64,000 nucleotides of DNA from Polaromonas sp. YR568 (GTDB lineage Bacteria > Pseudomonadota > Gammaproteobacteria > Burkholderiales > Burkholderiaceae_C): positions 182,706 through 246,705 of the forward strand of contig NZ_FPBM01000008.1 of the NCBI RefSeq assembly GCF_900116715.1. The letters run 5' to 3'. How positions within the stretch are numbered: the first letter of the stretch is position 1; every line of letters begins with the position of its first letter. Made by a program: the position numbers and the translations under genes. This document shows, in pieces, positions 39,281 to 49,200 of this stretch. The notes under the pieces were generated by a model. The model searched no databases, was not told where the DNA came from, and saw only the letters and a program-made list of their open reading frames with translations.

Positions 39281-41158
39281 TCAGGGGTTCAGGCCGCTGA
39301 GACCGGTGAGCACCGGGTCAGGCGGCAATTGCGTCAGCACCTCGTCGCCCACCGCGCCCGGGCTGTGCAGTTCGATGAAGCGCTTTTCGCGTTCGTAGGG
39401 AAACACGTCGTGCACATGGCCGGCCTGGATGCGGGCTTGGTGTTTTTGCCAAAAACCGGCGTCGAGCAGATTGGCGTGGTGCTTCATGAAGACCTCGCGC
39501 ACCGCGTCGTTGCCTAGCAAAAAGGGCTCGAAGGTTTCGGGGAACACGTCTTTGGGCCCGACGGAGTACCAGACCTCGCCACTCATTTCTTCTTCTTCGT
39601 TGCGGGGGGCGGGCACCTTGCGGAAGTTGCAGTCGGTGATGTATTCGATCTCGTCGTAGTCGTAGAACACTACCTTGCCGTGGCGGGTGATGCCGAAGTT
39701 CTTCCACAGCATGTCGCCGGGGAAGATGTTGGCGGCGACCAGGTCCTTGATGGCGTTGCCGTATTCGACGACGGCGCGCTCGATCTGGTCTTTGGCGGCG
39801 GGCTCTTTCACGCCGGCGTCAAAGGCCTCTTGCAGGTAGATATTGAGCGGGATCATGCGGCGCTCGATGTACACGTGCTTGATGATGACTTCGGTCTGGC
39901 CGTCAGCGTCGCGGTCGCTGATTTCGAGCTGGCTGGGGGCGAACTTTTCGATCTCGGCGATGAGCTCGTCGTCAAAACGCTCGCGCGGGAAGGCGACTTC
40001 ACTGTATTCCTGCGTGTCGGCCATGCGGCCCACGCGGTCGTGTTGTTTGACCAGCAGGTACTTGCCCTTGATCTGTTCGCGCGTCGTGTCTTTTTGCGGC
40101 GGGTAGTAGTCTTTGATGACCTTGAACACGTAGGGAAACGAGGGCAAGTCAAACACCAGCATGACCATGCCCTTGATGCCGGGCGCGATGCGGAACTTGT
40201 CAGTCGAGTGCCGCAGGTGGTACAGAAAGTCGCGGTAGAACAGCGTCTTGCCCTGCTTGGCCAGGCCCAGCGCGTTGTAGATTTCAGCGCGCGGCATGTG
40301 CGGCATCATGCTGCGCAAAAACTGCACATAGGCCGAAGGAATGCCCATGTCGACCATGAAGTAGGCACGCGCAAAGCTGAAAAGAATCAGCAGGTCGTCC
40401 TCGCCAAACAGCGCGGCATCGATGACCAGCTTGCCGGACTTGTTGTGCAGCACCGGCAGTGCAAACGGCACTTCGTTAAAGCCGTTGATGATCTTACCGA
40501 CGACGTAAGCGCCCTTGTTGCGAAAGAACAAACCCGAGAGCACCTGGAACTGGAAGTTGGCGCGCAGCTTGACGTCGACGAGGCGTTCGCTGAAGGCTTC
40601 GAGCACATAACCGGCGTCACGCTCCAGGTCGTCAAACGGCACATGCAGATCAAAGTCGCTCACCAGCTTGATGATGATCTCGCGCATGTTGTCGCGCGTG
40701 GGGTAGTAGGCGCGGTAGGTCGGCTGCGCGGTGGGCTCTTCGTTTTCGATGTACTCGGTGCTGACGGCCGGGCGCACAAAGATGAAGTCGTTCTGGAAAT
40801 AGCTGCGGTGCAGTATCTTGGTGGTGACCGAGTTGAAGAAGGTTTCGGCCAGCTCGGGCTGATGGTGATTTACCAAGAGGCCGATGTAATGCAGCTTGAC
40901 CTGCTGCCACACATCCATGGGCTGGTCGCCGGCCTTGAACTCGCGCTCCAGCCGGGTGGAGGCTTCGCGCACGCGCAGGTCGTAGAACTCGATGCGCTCG
41001 CGCTGGGCGCGTTGCTGGCCGTGCCAGTCGGCCGTTTCAAAGCGGTGTTTGGCGCGCGCGGACTCGGTGCGAAACAGCTGGTAGTGGCGGTTGAAGCCAT
41101 CCATCATCGCCTTGGCGATGTCGTAGGCAATGCTCGAGTCAAGGCGCTGGGGGAACAT
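39281..41158 (-). CDS. aceK: Isocitrate dehydrogenase kinase/phosphatase
   Basis: A 625-residue AceK. The regulatory N-terminal half and the C-terminal bifunctional kinase-phosphatase half are both present, with [28 protein letters not shown] and [29 protein letters not shown] near the catalytic centre. It inactivates isocitrate dehydrogenase by phosphorylation and so diverts isocitrate to the glyoxylate bypass on acetate or C2-yielding substrates such as leucine. Length matches the family. It lies 18 bp from the carbonic anhydrase gene. Glyoxylate-shunt enzymes themselves are not in the window. Confidence 0.96.
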   Translation of the reverse strand: MFPQRLDSSIAYDIAKAMMDGFNRHYQLFRTESARAKHRFETADWHGQQRAQRERIEFYDLRVREASTRLEREFKAGDQPMDVWQQVKLHYIGLLVNHHQPELAETFFNSVTTKILHRSYFQNDFIFVRPAVSTEYIENEEPTAQPTYRAYYPTRDNMREIIIKLVSDFDLHVPFDDLERDAGYVLEAFSERLVDVKLRANFQFQVLSGLFFRNKGAYVVGKIINGFNEVPFALPVLHNKSGKLVIDAALFGEDDLLILFSFARAYFMVDMGIPSAYVQFLRSMMPHMPRAEIYNALGLAKQGKTLFYRDFLYHLRHSTDKFRIAPGIKGMVMLVFDLPSFPYVFKVIKDYYPPQKDTTREQIKGKYLLVKQHDRVGRMADTQEYSEVAFPRERFDDELIAEIEKFAPSQLEISDRDADGQTEVIIKHVYIERRMIPLNIYLQEAFDAGVKEPAAKDQIERAVVEYGNAIKDLVAANIFPGDMLWKNFGITRHGKVVFYDYDEIEYITDCNFRKVPAPRNEEEEMSGEVWYSVGPKDVFPETFEPFLLGNDAVREVFMKHHANLLDAGFWQKHQARIQAGHVHDVFPYEREKRFIELHSPGAVGDEVLTQLPPDPVLTGLSGLNP

Positions 41159-41176
41159 GGCTCAGCCTCTGCGCGT

Positions 41177-41869
41177 TCAGACCAGCTGCTGCTGCGTACC
41201 GCCGCCGGCGCGTGCGTTCCAGGTGTCCCACACGCGGTCGACGGCCTTGCTGTAAAGCTTGTCGAGCTCTTCGGGCGCCGAAACACTCATCTGCAAATCC
41301 TGCAGCAAGCCGTCGTGCACACCAAAAGCCCAGCCGTGCACGGTGACTTCCTGGCCGCGTGCCCAGGCATCGACCATGACGGTGCTGACGGAGACGTTGA
41401 CCACCTGCTCAATCACATTGATGTCGCACAGGGCCTGGGCGCGCACGTCCTCGGGCAGGCTGTCGAGCAGCTGGCGGTGGCGGTGGCGCACGTCCTGGAT
41501 GTGGCGCAGCCAGTTGTCGGCCAGACCAATACGCGCGCCTTCAAGTGCGGCCTGCACGCCGGAGCAGCCGTAGTGGCCGACCACCATGATGTCTTTGACC
41601 TTGAGCCGCTCGACGGCGAACTGAATGGCCGAGAGCGCGTTGAGGTCGGAATGCACGACGATGTTGGCCACATTGCGGTGGACGAACACCTCGCCGGGTT
41701 CCAGCCCGGTGATCTGGTTGGCAGGCACGCGGCTGTCGGAGCAGCCTATCCACATGTAGCGGGGCGTCTGCTGCTTGACAAGGCCGGTAAAGAAGCCGGG
41801 GCGCTCGGCTTCCATCTGCGCGGCCCAGGCGCGGTTATGGGCGAAGAGGTCTTTAAGCGGTGTGGTCAT
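41177..41869 (-). CDS. can: Beta-class carbonic anhydrase
   Basis: A 230-residue beta-carbonic anhydrase. Zinc ligands are visible in WIGCSDSRVPANQI (Cys, Asp) and VVGHYGCSGVQAAL (His, Cys), and the length matches Can. It interconverts CO2 and bicarbonate in the cytoplasm. A role in supplying bicarbonate to the biotin carboxylase (liuB/liuD) would be logical, since it lies directly behind isovaleryl-CoA dehydrogenase (gap 24 bp). That link is inferred. Confidence 0.96.
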   Translation of the reverse strand: MTTPLKDLFAHNRAWAAQMEAERPGFFTGLVKQQTPRYMWIGCSDSRVPANQITGLEPGEVFVHRNVANIVVHSDLNALSAIQFAVERLKVKDIMVVGHYGCSGVQAALEGARIGLADNWLRHIQDVRHRHRQLLDSLPEDVRAQALCDINVIEQVVNVSVSTVMVDAWARGQEVTVHGWAFGVHDGLLQDLQMSVSAPEELDKLYSKAVDRVWDTWNARAGGGTQQQLV

Positions 41870-41893
41870 GGGCCGTATTTTCGCCTGCCTTGG

Positions 41894-43075
41894 TTACATC
41901 GTCTCGGCGAACAGTTCCCGCCCTATGAGCATGCGGCGTATTTCACTCGTGCCGGCCCCGATTTCATAGAGTTTGGCGTCGCGCCAGAGGCGGCCCAGGG
42001 GGTATTCGTTGATGTAACCGTTGCCGCCGTAAATCTGCACGCCCTCGCCGGCCATCCAGGTGGCTTTTTCGGCGCACCAGAGGATGACGGAGGCGCAGTC
42101 CTTGCGGACCTGGCGCACGTGCTCGGTGCCGAGCATGTCGAGGTTTTTGGCCACGGTGTAGGCAAAGGAGCGGCCGGCCTGCAGCACGGTGTACATGTCG
42201 GCGACCTTGCCCTGGATGAGCTGAAACTCGCCGATGCTCTGGCCGAACTGCTTGCGGTCGTGGATGTAGGGGACAACGTTGTCCATGACGGATTGCATGA
42301 TGCCCAGCGGGCCGCCGGTGAGCACGGCGCGTTCGTAGTCGAGGCCGCTCATCAGCACCTTGGCGCCGCTGTTGAGGCCGCCCAGGATCTGGCTGGCCGG
42401 CACTTCGACGTTGTTGAAGACCAGCTCGCCGGTGTGGCTGCCGCGCATGCCGAGCTTGTCGAGCTTTTGCGCGACGGAAAAGCCCTTCATGCCTTTTTCA
42501 ATCAGGAAGGCGGTGACGCCGCGCGCGCCGAGTTCGGGCTCGGTCTTGGCGTAGACGACGAGCGTGTCGGCGTCGGGGCCATTGGTGATCCACATCTTGC
42601 TGCCGTTGAGCAGGTAGTAGCCGCCCTTGTCTTCGGCTTTGAGCTTCATGCTGATGACGTCGCTGCCGGCGCCAGGCTCGCTCATTGCCAAGGCGCCCAC
42701 GTGCTCGCCGGTGATGAGTTTGGGCAGGTATTTTTTGCGCTGCTCGTCAGTGCCGTTGCGCTTGATCTGGTTGACGCACAAATTGCTGTGCGCGCCGTAC
42801 GACAAGCCCACCGAAGCGCTGGCGCGGCTGATTTCTTCCATGGCGATCATGTGGGCCAGGTAGCCCATGTTGGCGCCGCCGTATTCCTCACCCACGGTGA
42901 TGCCGAGCACGCCGAGCGCACCCATTTTTTGCCACAGGTCCATGGGGAATTGGTCGTTGCGGTCGATCTCGGCGGCGCGGGGGGCGATTTCGGCTTGCGC
43001 GAATTCGCGCACGGCGTCGCGCAGGGCGTCGATGTCTTCACCGAGCATGAAGTTGAGTCCGGGCATGTTGGTCAT
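41894..43075 (-). CDS. liuA: Isovaleryl-CoA dehydrogenase
   Basis: A 393-residue acyl-CoA dehydrogenase closest by sequence pattern to [35 protein letters not shown] at the N-terminus, [21 protein letters not shown] (FAD), [21 protein letters not shown] and the C-terminal [43 protein letters not shown]. The catalytic Glu position in IVD lies in another helix than in most acyl-CoA dehydrogenases, and I cannot verify it by eye. It oxidises isovaleryl-CoA to 3-methylcrotonyl-CoA, feeding the liuB/liuD carboxylase encoded at 16.6-22.9 kb. It follows the PaaI gene. Confidence 0.95.
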   Translation of the reverse strand: MTNMPGLNFMLGEDIDALRDAVREFAQAEIAPRAAEIDRNDQFPMDLWQKMGALGVLGITVGEEYGGANMGYLAHMIAMEEISRASASVGLSYGAHSNLCVNQIKRNGTDEQRKKYLPKLITGEHVGALAMSEPGAGSDVISMKLKAEDKGGYYLLNGSKMWITNGPDADTLVVYAKTEPELGARGVTAFLIEKGMKGFSVAQKLDKLGMRGSHTGELVFNNVEVPASQILGGLNSGAKVLMSGLDYERAVLTGGPLGIMQSVMDNVVPYIHDRKQFGQSIGEFQLIQGKVADMYTVLQAGRSFAYTVAKNLDMLGTEHVRQVRKDCASVILWCAEKATWMAGEGVQIYGGNGYINEYPLGRLWRDAKLYEIGAGTSEIRRMLIGRELFAETM

Positions 43076-43116
43076 GGTGGGCTTTCTGGGAGATTCTGGG
43101 AGGTGAGAGAAGAAGG

Positions 43117-43560
43117 CTAGTAGGTTTTGGGCACGGGCACCAGGGTTTGCTGCATCAGGGCGCAGGCGCTTTCCTTGCCGTCGGCCGCCACATGCGTCAC
43201 TTCAGCGGTGGTGACGATGATGCGCTTGCCGGCTTTGGCCACGCGGCCGATGGCGCGCAGCTCGCCATCCTTGAAGCCGGCCATGAAATTGATCTTGTAT
43301 TCGACGGTGGTGACTTCGGAGTCTTCGGCGGTCACCGTCAGCGCGGCATAGCCGCCGGCGATGTCGGCCAGCGCGCCCATGGCGCCGCCGTGAAAGCCGC
43401 CCTGCTGCTGCGTCACGCGCTCTGAATAGGGCAAGGCCACCTCACACAGACCGGGCTCCACGCGCAGCAGCCTGGCGCCCAGGTGCTGCATCAGGCCCTG
43501 GCGCAGAAAGCTGGCTTCGATGCGCTGGAACAGTGCTGACGGTGCGGTGCGTGCGTCCAT
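43117..43560 (-). CDS. PaaI-type hotdog-fold thioesterase
   Basis: A 147-residue single-hotdog thioesterase. [23 protein letters not shown] is the conserved HGG...D segment in which the Asp/Glu is used for catalysis, and [21 protein letters not shown] is the paired strand. It would hydrolyse an acyl- or aryl-CoA, probably a blocked intermediate in branched-chain breakdown. It is the first gene after the 22-bp palindrome at 43624-43645 and heads the long minus-strand array. Confidence 0.9.
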   Translation of the reverse strand: MDARTAPSALFQRIEASFLRQGLMQHLGARLLRVEPGLCEVALPYSERVTQQQGGFHGGAMGALADIAGGYAALTVTAEDSEVTTVEYKINFMAGFKDGELRAIGRVAKAGKRIIVTTAEVTHVAADGKESACALMQQTLVPVPKTY

Positions 43561-43623
43561 GAAACGGCCTTTTGAAACGTGCGGAAAGTGGGTTCGAAGT
43601 GGATTCGAAGTGAGTTTGGCAAG

Positions 43624-43645
43624 TTGACGTTTACGTAAACGTCAA
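43624..43645. promoter_or_regulatory. Perfect 22-bp palindrome, probable LiuR-type (MerR family) operator upstream of the PaaI/liuA array
   Basis: TTGACGTTTACGTAAACGTCAA is a perfect inverted repeat 63 bp before the PaaI start. Its inner 20 bp recur exactly at 44200-44219, next to the MerR-family regulator. Comparative work has described a MerR-family regulator, LiuR, controlling leucine/isovalerate genes in proteobacteria through a palindrome of this general form. The match to that consensus is from memory; the two-copy palindrome is seen directly. Confidence 0.85.
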
Positions 43646-43719
43646 TTATGACGTATTTGCCGCCCACGCGGCTTGACCCGGGCCGCCCCGGGGGCAATCA
43701 GCCCCGAAACGAGCCAGGC

Positions 43720-44127
43720 TCAGGGTTTGCCGGCTTTGCTCTTTTCGGTTTTGACGAGCAACGCCTTGGCCTCTTTCTCGTGGGTGCGGATTTCGTCGAG
43801 GTTGGCTTGCAGATCGACCATCTGGGCCTCCAGCTTTTTGCGGTGCTCCGTCAGGATGGCCAGGAATTTCTTGAGCTGCGGCGCGGTGTCGCGCGGGCTG
43901 TCGTAGGAGTCGATGATTTCCTTGGCCTCGACCAGCGACAGGCCCAGGCGCTTGGCGCGCAGGGTGAGCTTGAGCCGGGTGCGGTCGCGCGCGGTGTAAA
44001 CGCGGTTGCGCCCGCCCGCGCCTTCGCGCTGGGGCTGCAGCAGGCCCATGTCTTCGTAGAACCGCATGGCGCGCGTGGTCAGGTCAAACTCTTTTGCCAG
44101 GTCGCTGATGGTGTAGGTGGTGGCCAT
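43720..44127 (-). CDS. liuR: MerR-family transcriptional regulator, LiuR-like
   Basis: A 135-residue MerR regulator. The start at 44127 gives MATTYTISDLAKEFDLTTRAMRFYEDMGLLQPQREGAGGRNRVYTARDRTRL, the classic MerR winged helix. A long C-terminal coiled coil for dimerisation follows (KKLEAQMVDLQANLDEIRTHEKEAKAL). No conserved metal-binding Cys is present, as in CoA-ester-sensing MerR proteins. The palindrome lies in both flanking regions, so autoregulation and control of the neighbouring isovaleryl-CoA dehydrogenase and MBL genes are likely. Confidence 0.9.
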   Translation of the reverse strand: MATTYTISDLAKEFDLTTRAMRFYEDMGLLQPQREGAGGRNRVYTARDRTRLKLTLRAKRLGLSLVEAKEIIDSYDSPRDTAPQLKKFLAILTEHRKKLEAQMVDLQANLDEIRTHEKEAKALLVKTEKSKAGKP

Positions 44128-44198
44128 GGTGGTGGGTGAAGTTCTGTGCAAACGAGGGCGACAGCACAAAAGAGGCGCTGTCCCTACAATGGTTCTGC

Positions 44199-44227
44199 AT
44201 GACGTTTACGTAAACGTCAAATATACC
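44199..44227 (+). promoter_or_regulatory. 20-bp palindrome (44200-44219) in the divergent MerR/MBL region with overlapping promoter
   Basis: TGACGTTTACGTAAACGTCA is the same palindrome as upstream of the PaaI gene. On the plus strand a possible -35 (ATGACG, 44199-44204), a 17-bp spacer formed mostly by the palindrome and a -10 (TATACC, 44222-44227) can be drawn. That is the usual MerR operator position within the promoter spacer. The promoter boxes are inferred. Confidence 0.75.
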
Positions 44228-44239
44228 GCGAATGATGAC

Positions 44240-45331
44240 ATGAACCTCCTCGAGCAGCAACTGCATTACCCCTTTGGCGACACCCTGCCCGCCTCGGGCG
44301 CCACGATGGAGGTGGCGCCCGGCGTGAAGTGGATCCGCATGGAGTTGCCCTTTGCACTGAACCACATCAACCTCTGGCTGCTGCGCGATGAGATCGACGA
44401 CCCGGATGCACCGGGCGGCAAAATCCAGGGCTGGACCATCATCGACTGCTGCATCAGCCGCGAAGAGTCCAAAGCCCAGTGGGAAGCGATTTTTGCCACC
44501 CAGCTGGAAGGCATGCCGGTGCTGCGCGTCATCGTGACGCACATGCACCCGGACCATATCGGCCTGGCCTACTGGCTGTGTGAACGCTGGACGACGGCGA
44601 AGCATGTGTGCCGCCTCTGGATCAGCGCGACCGACTACCACTCGGCACGCATAGGCTCGCAAAGCACCACCGGCTTTGGCGGCGAGAGCGCGGCGCGCTT
44701 TTTTGCCTCGCACGGCCTGGTGGACCCGGAATCCATCGAAAAAATTCGCGGCCGGGCCAGCTACTACCCCGGCATGGTGCCGGCCGTGCCCGCCAGCTAT
44801 GTGCGGCTGATGGACGGGAAAACCGTGCGCATTGGCGGGCGCGACTGGCGCTGCATCAGCGGCTACGGCCATGCGCCTGAGCACATCGCGCTGCATTGCG
44901 AAGAACTGGACACACTGATCAGCGGCGACATGGTGCTGCCGCGCATTTCGACCAATGTGAGCGTGTACGACATGGAGCCGGAGTCGAATGCGCTCACACT
45001 CTTCCTCGAATCCATCGACAGGTTTTTGCCGCTGGACAAGGAAACGCTGGTGCTGCCCTCCCACGGCAAACCCTTTCGCGGCCTGCACACCCGCATAGGC
45101 CAGCTGCACGACCACCACCGCGACCGGCTGGCGGAAGTGATGGACGCCTGCACCGTCAAGCCCTGCAGCGCCGCCGACATCCTGCCCGTGATGTTTCCCC
45201 GCAAGCTGGACCTGCACCAGACCACCTTTGCCATGGGCGAAGCGGTGGCGCATCTGCATGCGCTGTGGTTTGGCGGGAGGTTTCAGCGCACGCTGGACGC
45301 CGATGGGATCTACAGATTCAGCACTCGATAG
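44240..45331 (+). CDS. Metallo-beta-lactamase-fold hydrolase in the LiuR regulon
   Basis: A 363-residue MBL-fold protein. The start at 44240 (MNLLEQQLHYPFGDTL) is chosen over a longer frame that would run through the operator. The metal motif is in VTHMHPDHIGLAYWL (H-x-H-x-D-H). Later ligands are GYGHAPEHIALHC (His), LISGDMVLPRIS (Asp) and LPSHGKPF (His). The C-terminal about 80 residues form an extra helical extension (LHQTTFAMGEAVAHLHALWFGG). It is divergent from the MerR regulator and shares the palindrome. A thioester or lactone hydrolase role is plausible. The RBS is weak. Confidence 0.9.
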   Translation: MNLLEQQLHYPFGDTLPASGATMEVAPGVKWIRMELPFALNHINLWLLRDEIDDPDAPGGKIQGWTIIDCCISREESKAQWEAIFATQLEGMPVLRVIVTHMHPDHIGLAYWLCERWTTAKHVCRLWISATDYHSARIGSQSTTGFGGESAARFFASHGLVDPESIEKIRGRASYYPGMVPAVPASYVRLMDGKTVRIGGRDWRCISGYGHAPEHIALHCEELDTLISGDMVLPRISTNVSVYDMEPESNALTLFLESIDRFLPLDKETLVLPSHGKPFRGLHTRIGQLHDHHRDRLAEVMDACTVKPCSAADILPVMFPRKLDLHQTTFAMGEAVAHLHALWFGGRFQRTLDADGIYRFSTR

Positions 45332-45378
45332 CGATAGCCCCCACCCTGACGCACTGAACTCTTAAATCCAGCATGAGC

Positions 45379-45461
45379 CCCGGAACCGGCTTTGCCGGGC
45401 CGTAGGGCGGGCGGCCCCCTCGGGGGGGCAGGAAGCTACACGAAGTGAGCGACCGTGGGGG
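45379..45461 (+). repeat. Dispersed intergenic repeat, copy D
   Basis: A GC-rich element after the MBL gene, oriented like copy A: gg-cyggctttgccrggccg-yag, then C-run/G-run (ccccctcggggggg), then the identical 17-bp core GCTACACGAAGTGAGCG (45435-45451). It ends at the stop of the next gene on the minus strand. The rest of 45332-45378 has no recognised content. Confidence 0.8.
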
Positions 45462-46106
45462 CTAGTGTCTCCACTTGCGGTTAGCCGTCAGCAAAGCCGT
45501 CAGGTAACCATGCAGCCAGTCAAAGTTCACCGGCTTTCGCAGCAGGTGCGCATGCGGCGGCAAACCGCCGCGTGCTTCAACGGCTTCGGGCGGCAGGCCG
45601 CTGATCACCACGATCTGCATGTCGGCCAGTTGCAGGTTGCGCTTGAGGGTCTTGAGCATTTCAATCCCGTCCACGCCCGGCATCGACAAATCGGTGATCA
45701 GCAGGTCGGGCCGCATGCTGGCGATGTCCATCATGGCTTCCAGCGCGGACGGCATCCAGGTGCAGTCGACCGGCAAGTCCCAGTCCTCAAACTGGCAGCG
45801 GTAGAGCTCGCGGGTGGCTTCGTCGTCTTCCACCATCAGCACGCGCAGGCGGTGCTTGGGGTCGGTGTCGACGCGGTTCAGTTGCGGGCTGTTTTTGGCG
45901 AGGTAGGCGTTGATGGACTTCAGCGCTATGCGGCGGTGGCCGCCCAGTGTCTTCCAGGCTTCGATCTCGCCTTTTTCCACCAGGGACTGCACAGTAGCCA
46001 CAGACAGCCCCAGCAACTTGGCCGCATAGCTGGTGCCGCAGTAATCCTCGCTTGAGAAATCCGCCGCCGTGATCGCAGCCTCGAAGGACTTGGGTTCACG
46101 TGGCAT
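45462..46106 (-). CDS. Excisionase-type HTH joined to a response-regulator receiver
   Basis: A 214-residue two-domain protein. Residues about 20-70 form a MerR-like/excisionase helix-turn-helix (YCGTSYAAKLLGLSVATVQSLVEKGEIEAWKTLGGHRRIAL). Residues about 85-205 form a CheY-type receiver with phospho-acceptor Asp in LLITDLSMPGVDG and the Lys in LLRKPVNF. DNA-binding domain first and receiver last is uncommon; typical response regulators have the reverse order. It is the third gene of a unit that starts with another receiver and a large hybrid-type kinase, so it is the likely transcriptional output. Confidence 0.88.
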   Translation of the reverse strand: MPREPKSFEAAITAADFSSEDYCGTSYAAKLLGLSVATVQSLVEKGEIEAWKTLGGHRRIALKSINAYLAKNSPQLNRVDTDPKHRLRVLMVEDDEATRELYRCQFEDWDLPVDCTWMPSALEAMMDIASMRPDLLITDLSMPGVDGIEMLKTLKRNLQLADMQIVVISGLPPEAVEARGGLPPHAHLLRKPVNFDWLHGYLTALLTANRKWRH

Positions 46107-46200
46107 GGCAAATCACAAGGTGGATTGATTTTTTCATTTTTCTCATTTTAATCAGTTATGTATCGATACGTGTCAAGAAACACACCGTGCCGGCAGATGC

Positions 46201-49200
46201 TCAAGCTGACTTCGGCGCCTTGGGCAAGGTGAAGAAAAACGTCGCGCCTTTTCCGGGCGCCGACTCGGTCCAGAGCCGGCCCCCATGCCTTTTGACAACC
46301 CGGCTGACGGTGGCCAGCCCGATGCCGGTGCCCGGAAACTCCGCGGCGGCATGCAGGCGTTGAAAAGGCACGAAGAGCTTGTCGGCATAAGCCATGTCAA
46401 AACCGGCACCGTTGTCGCGCACAAAAAATTCGGGCAGGCCGGCCGCATCAAGCTGGCGGCCCACGGTGATTTCAGTGACCGGCTGCTGGGCGCTGAACTT
46501 CCAGGCGTTGCCCAGCAGGTTTTCCATCACCACGCGCACCAGCCGGCTGTCGCCGTGCGCCTTCAGGCCTTTTTCGATGTGCACAACGGCCTTGCGCTCG
46601 GGCTGGCGCACCTGCCATTCGTCAAGAATGTTGCGGGCCAGGGCCGACAGGTCGACCGTCTCCTTGTGGGCCAGCGGTGCGCGCGACACCTGCGCCAGCG
46701 ACAGCAGGTCTTCAATCAGCTGCCCCATCTGCGCCACACCGGCCTGGATGCGCGCCAAATAGTGCCCGACCTTTTCACCCGGGCTGCCTTCCAGCCGGCC
46801 GTGCAGCTGCTTGGCCAGCAGGCGGCTGAAGCCGTCGACGGTATTGAGCGGCGAGCGCAGGTCGTGCGAGACCGAATAGGAGAACGCTTCGAGCTCCTGG
46901 TTGGACAGGCGCAAGGCCGCTTCAATGGCCTTGACCTCGGTGATGTCGGCATCGATGCCCACCCAGAAGGCCACGCCGCCGTGTTCGTCCAGCACCGGCG
47001 ATGCGCGGTAAGACATGGTGTGGCAGCTGCCGTCTTTGGCCAGCAAGCGCCGTATGCCGGCATAGGGTGCGTGGTTGGCGACGGCTTCTTTCCATCGCTC
47101 ATGCACTTCGGGCAGGTCGTCCGGGTGGATGGCGGCATACCAGCCGTTGCCGGCCCAGTCGGCGAACTCGCCGCCCATCAGATCAAACCAGGCGCGGTTG
47201 AAGTAGGTGGCCGCGCCGCTGGGGCTGCTGGTCCAGACCACCTGGGGCGCCTGTTCGGCCAGGGCCTGGAACAAGGCCTGCTGGCGCTCAAGCTCCAGCG
47301 TCCGCTCGGCGACCTTGTGCTCCAGCCCAGTGTTGAGTTCGTTGACCTCTTCCAGCAGGCGGGCGTTTTCAATGGCGATGGAGGCGAGCTGGGCCAGCTC
47401 CAGCGCGACGTATTCGTCCTGCTGGGTGAATTCGCCTTCGTACTTGTCGGACAGCTGCATCACACCGATGTTTTTCCCGTCGCGCCCCGTCAGCGGCACG
47501 GCCAGCCAGCCCCGCATCACCAGGTGTTTGCCGGCATAACTGCCGGAGCCGTTCCAGCGCGGGTGGGCTTCGAGCTCGGCCTGCGTCATGCGCATGGAGC
47601 GGTTGGCCTGGCAAACCAGCGCGTAAATACCGGTGCCGTCAGGCGGCTCGATCAGGTCGCGATAGTTGGCGTATTTGTCGGACAGCGACAGCGCATGGCT
47701 GGCCTGTGCCCAGTCGCCGCCCACCGTGAGGCTGACGATGGACTGGTGCGCACCCACCACGCCCCGGGCCTGCTCGGCCACTTCGTGCATGGTGCCTTCC
47801 AGCGTCTGGTGCCAGGTGATGGCCTGGGCCGCGTCGGCCGCGCGCTGCAGGGTGAACAGGTGCTCCTGCACGTCGCGTTCGGCCTTGAGCTGCGCCGTGA
47901 TGTCCAGCGACACCACAAAACGCGCGGGCTTGCCGGCGTACTGGATGGGCCGGGACATCACGTTGACGGAGAACAGCGAACCGTCCTTCCTCTTGTGCTG
48001 CCACGAGCCCCGCCGCTCGGCCGAGTCGTCCTCCAACTGGCGCGTCAGGCGTGGATGCTCGAACTCCGGCCGGATATCGAACAGCGTCATCGACAGGAAC
48101 TCGTCGCTGGAGTAACCATAGCTGTCGATGGCGGCCTTGTTGACATTGAGGAAGCGGGTGGTGGCGACGTCAAACACCCACATCGGCACAGGCGCCATTT
48201 CAAACAGGGCCGCATAACGCTGCTCGCTTTGCACCAGCGCCTGTTCGGCCAGCTTGCGCTGCGTGATGTCGCGCTCCACCGCCACCCAGTGGGTGAACCA
48301 GCCCTTGGCGTCGGCGATCGGCACGATGTCGAGCTCGAGCCAGAATTCTTCGCCGGCCTTGGTGTAGTTGATGAGTTCGGCGCGCACCGGCTGCCACTTT
48401 TGCAGCGCTTCGCGGATGCGGTCAAGCTCGGCCCGCTGCGTTTTCGGGCCCTGCAGAAATCGCGGCGACTGGCCCATCACCTCTTGCCGGGTGTAGCCGG
48501 TGCGGCGCTCGAAGGCGCCGTTGATGAAAACGATGCGGGGGCCCGGCTCGTCAAAGGGTTCGGCTTCGGTGATGAGCACGATGTCGTTCAGCCGGCCCAC
48601 GGCTGTTTCCAGCAGGCGCAGATGTGCCTGCGCTTCATGCTGCTCGGTGACGTCCTGCAGCACACCGACGAGTTTGACGTGCTTGCCGCTTTCGTGCAGC
48701 GCCTGGCCCTGCACGCGTACCCAGATGCGGCGGCCGGCGGCGGTGATGAGCGGCAGCTCCAGGTCCCAGGGCGTGCCTTCGCTGAAAGCGGCTTCCACCG
48801 CCGCCTTGATCGTCTGCCGGGCATCGGGCGGAAAAAAGTTGAAAGCCTCGTTGAGCTTGAGCGGCGTTCCGGGCTTGAGGTCGTGGATGCGGTAAATCTC
48901 TTCGGACCAATAGGGCTCCACGGCGTCGGCCGCCAGTTCCCAGCCGCCGATTCTTGCGAGCGCGCCGGTGCGGTTGAGCAGCTCGGTGCTGCGGGCAATG
49001 GCCAGCTCGGCATATTTGCGGTCGGTGATCTCCTGCAGCACGCCGGAGCGGCGGCGGCGCACCTGGCCGTCGCTGCCTTCCTGGCTTTCCATCGCCCGGC
49101 CGTAGAGGTGAATCCAGCGTATCTCGCCGGCCGCGGTGACGATGCGAAATTCCGTGTCCAGCGGCTGGCCGGACTGCACGGCCACATCGCGCCGGGCGAT

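Noticed and set aside
39680..43120. Long open frame of 1146 codons on the plus strand opposite aceK, can and liuA
   Set aside because: It is antisense to three genes with intact family motifs. Long antisense frames are expected in GC-rich DNA, and its translation shows no domain and His/Val/Ala-rich low complexity.
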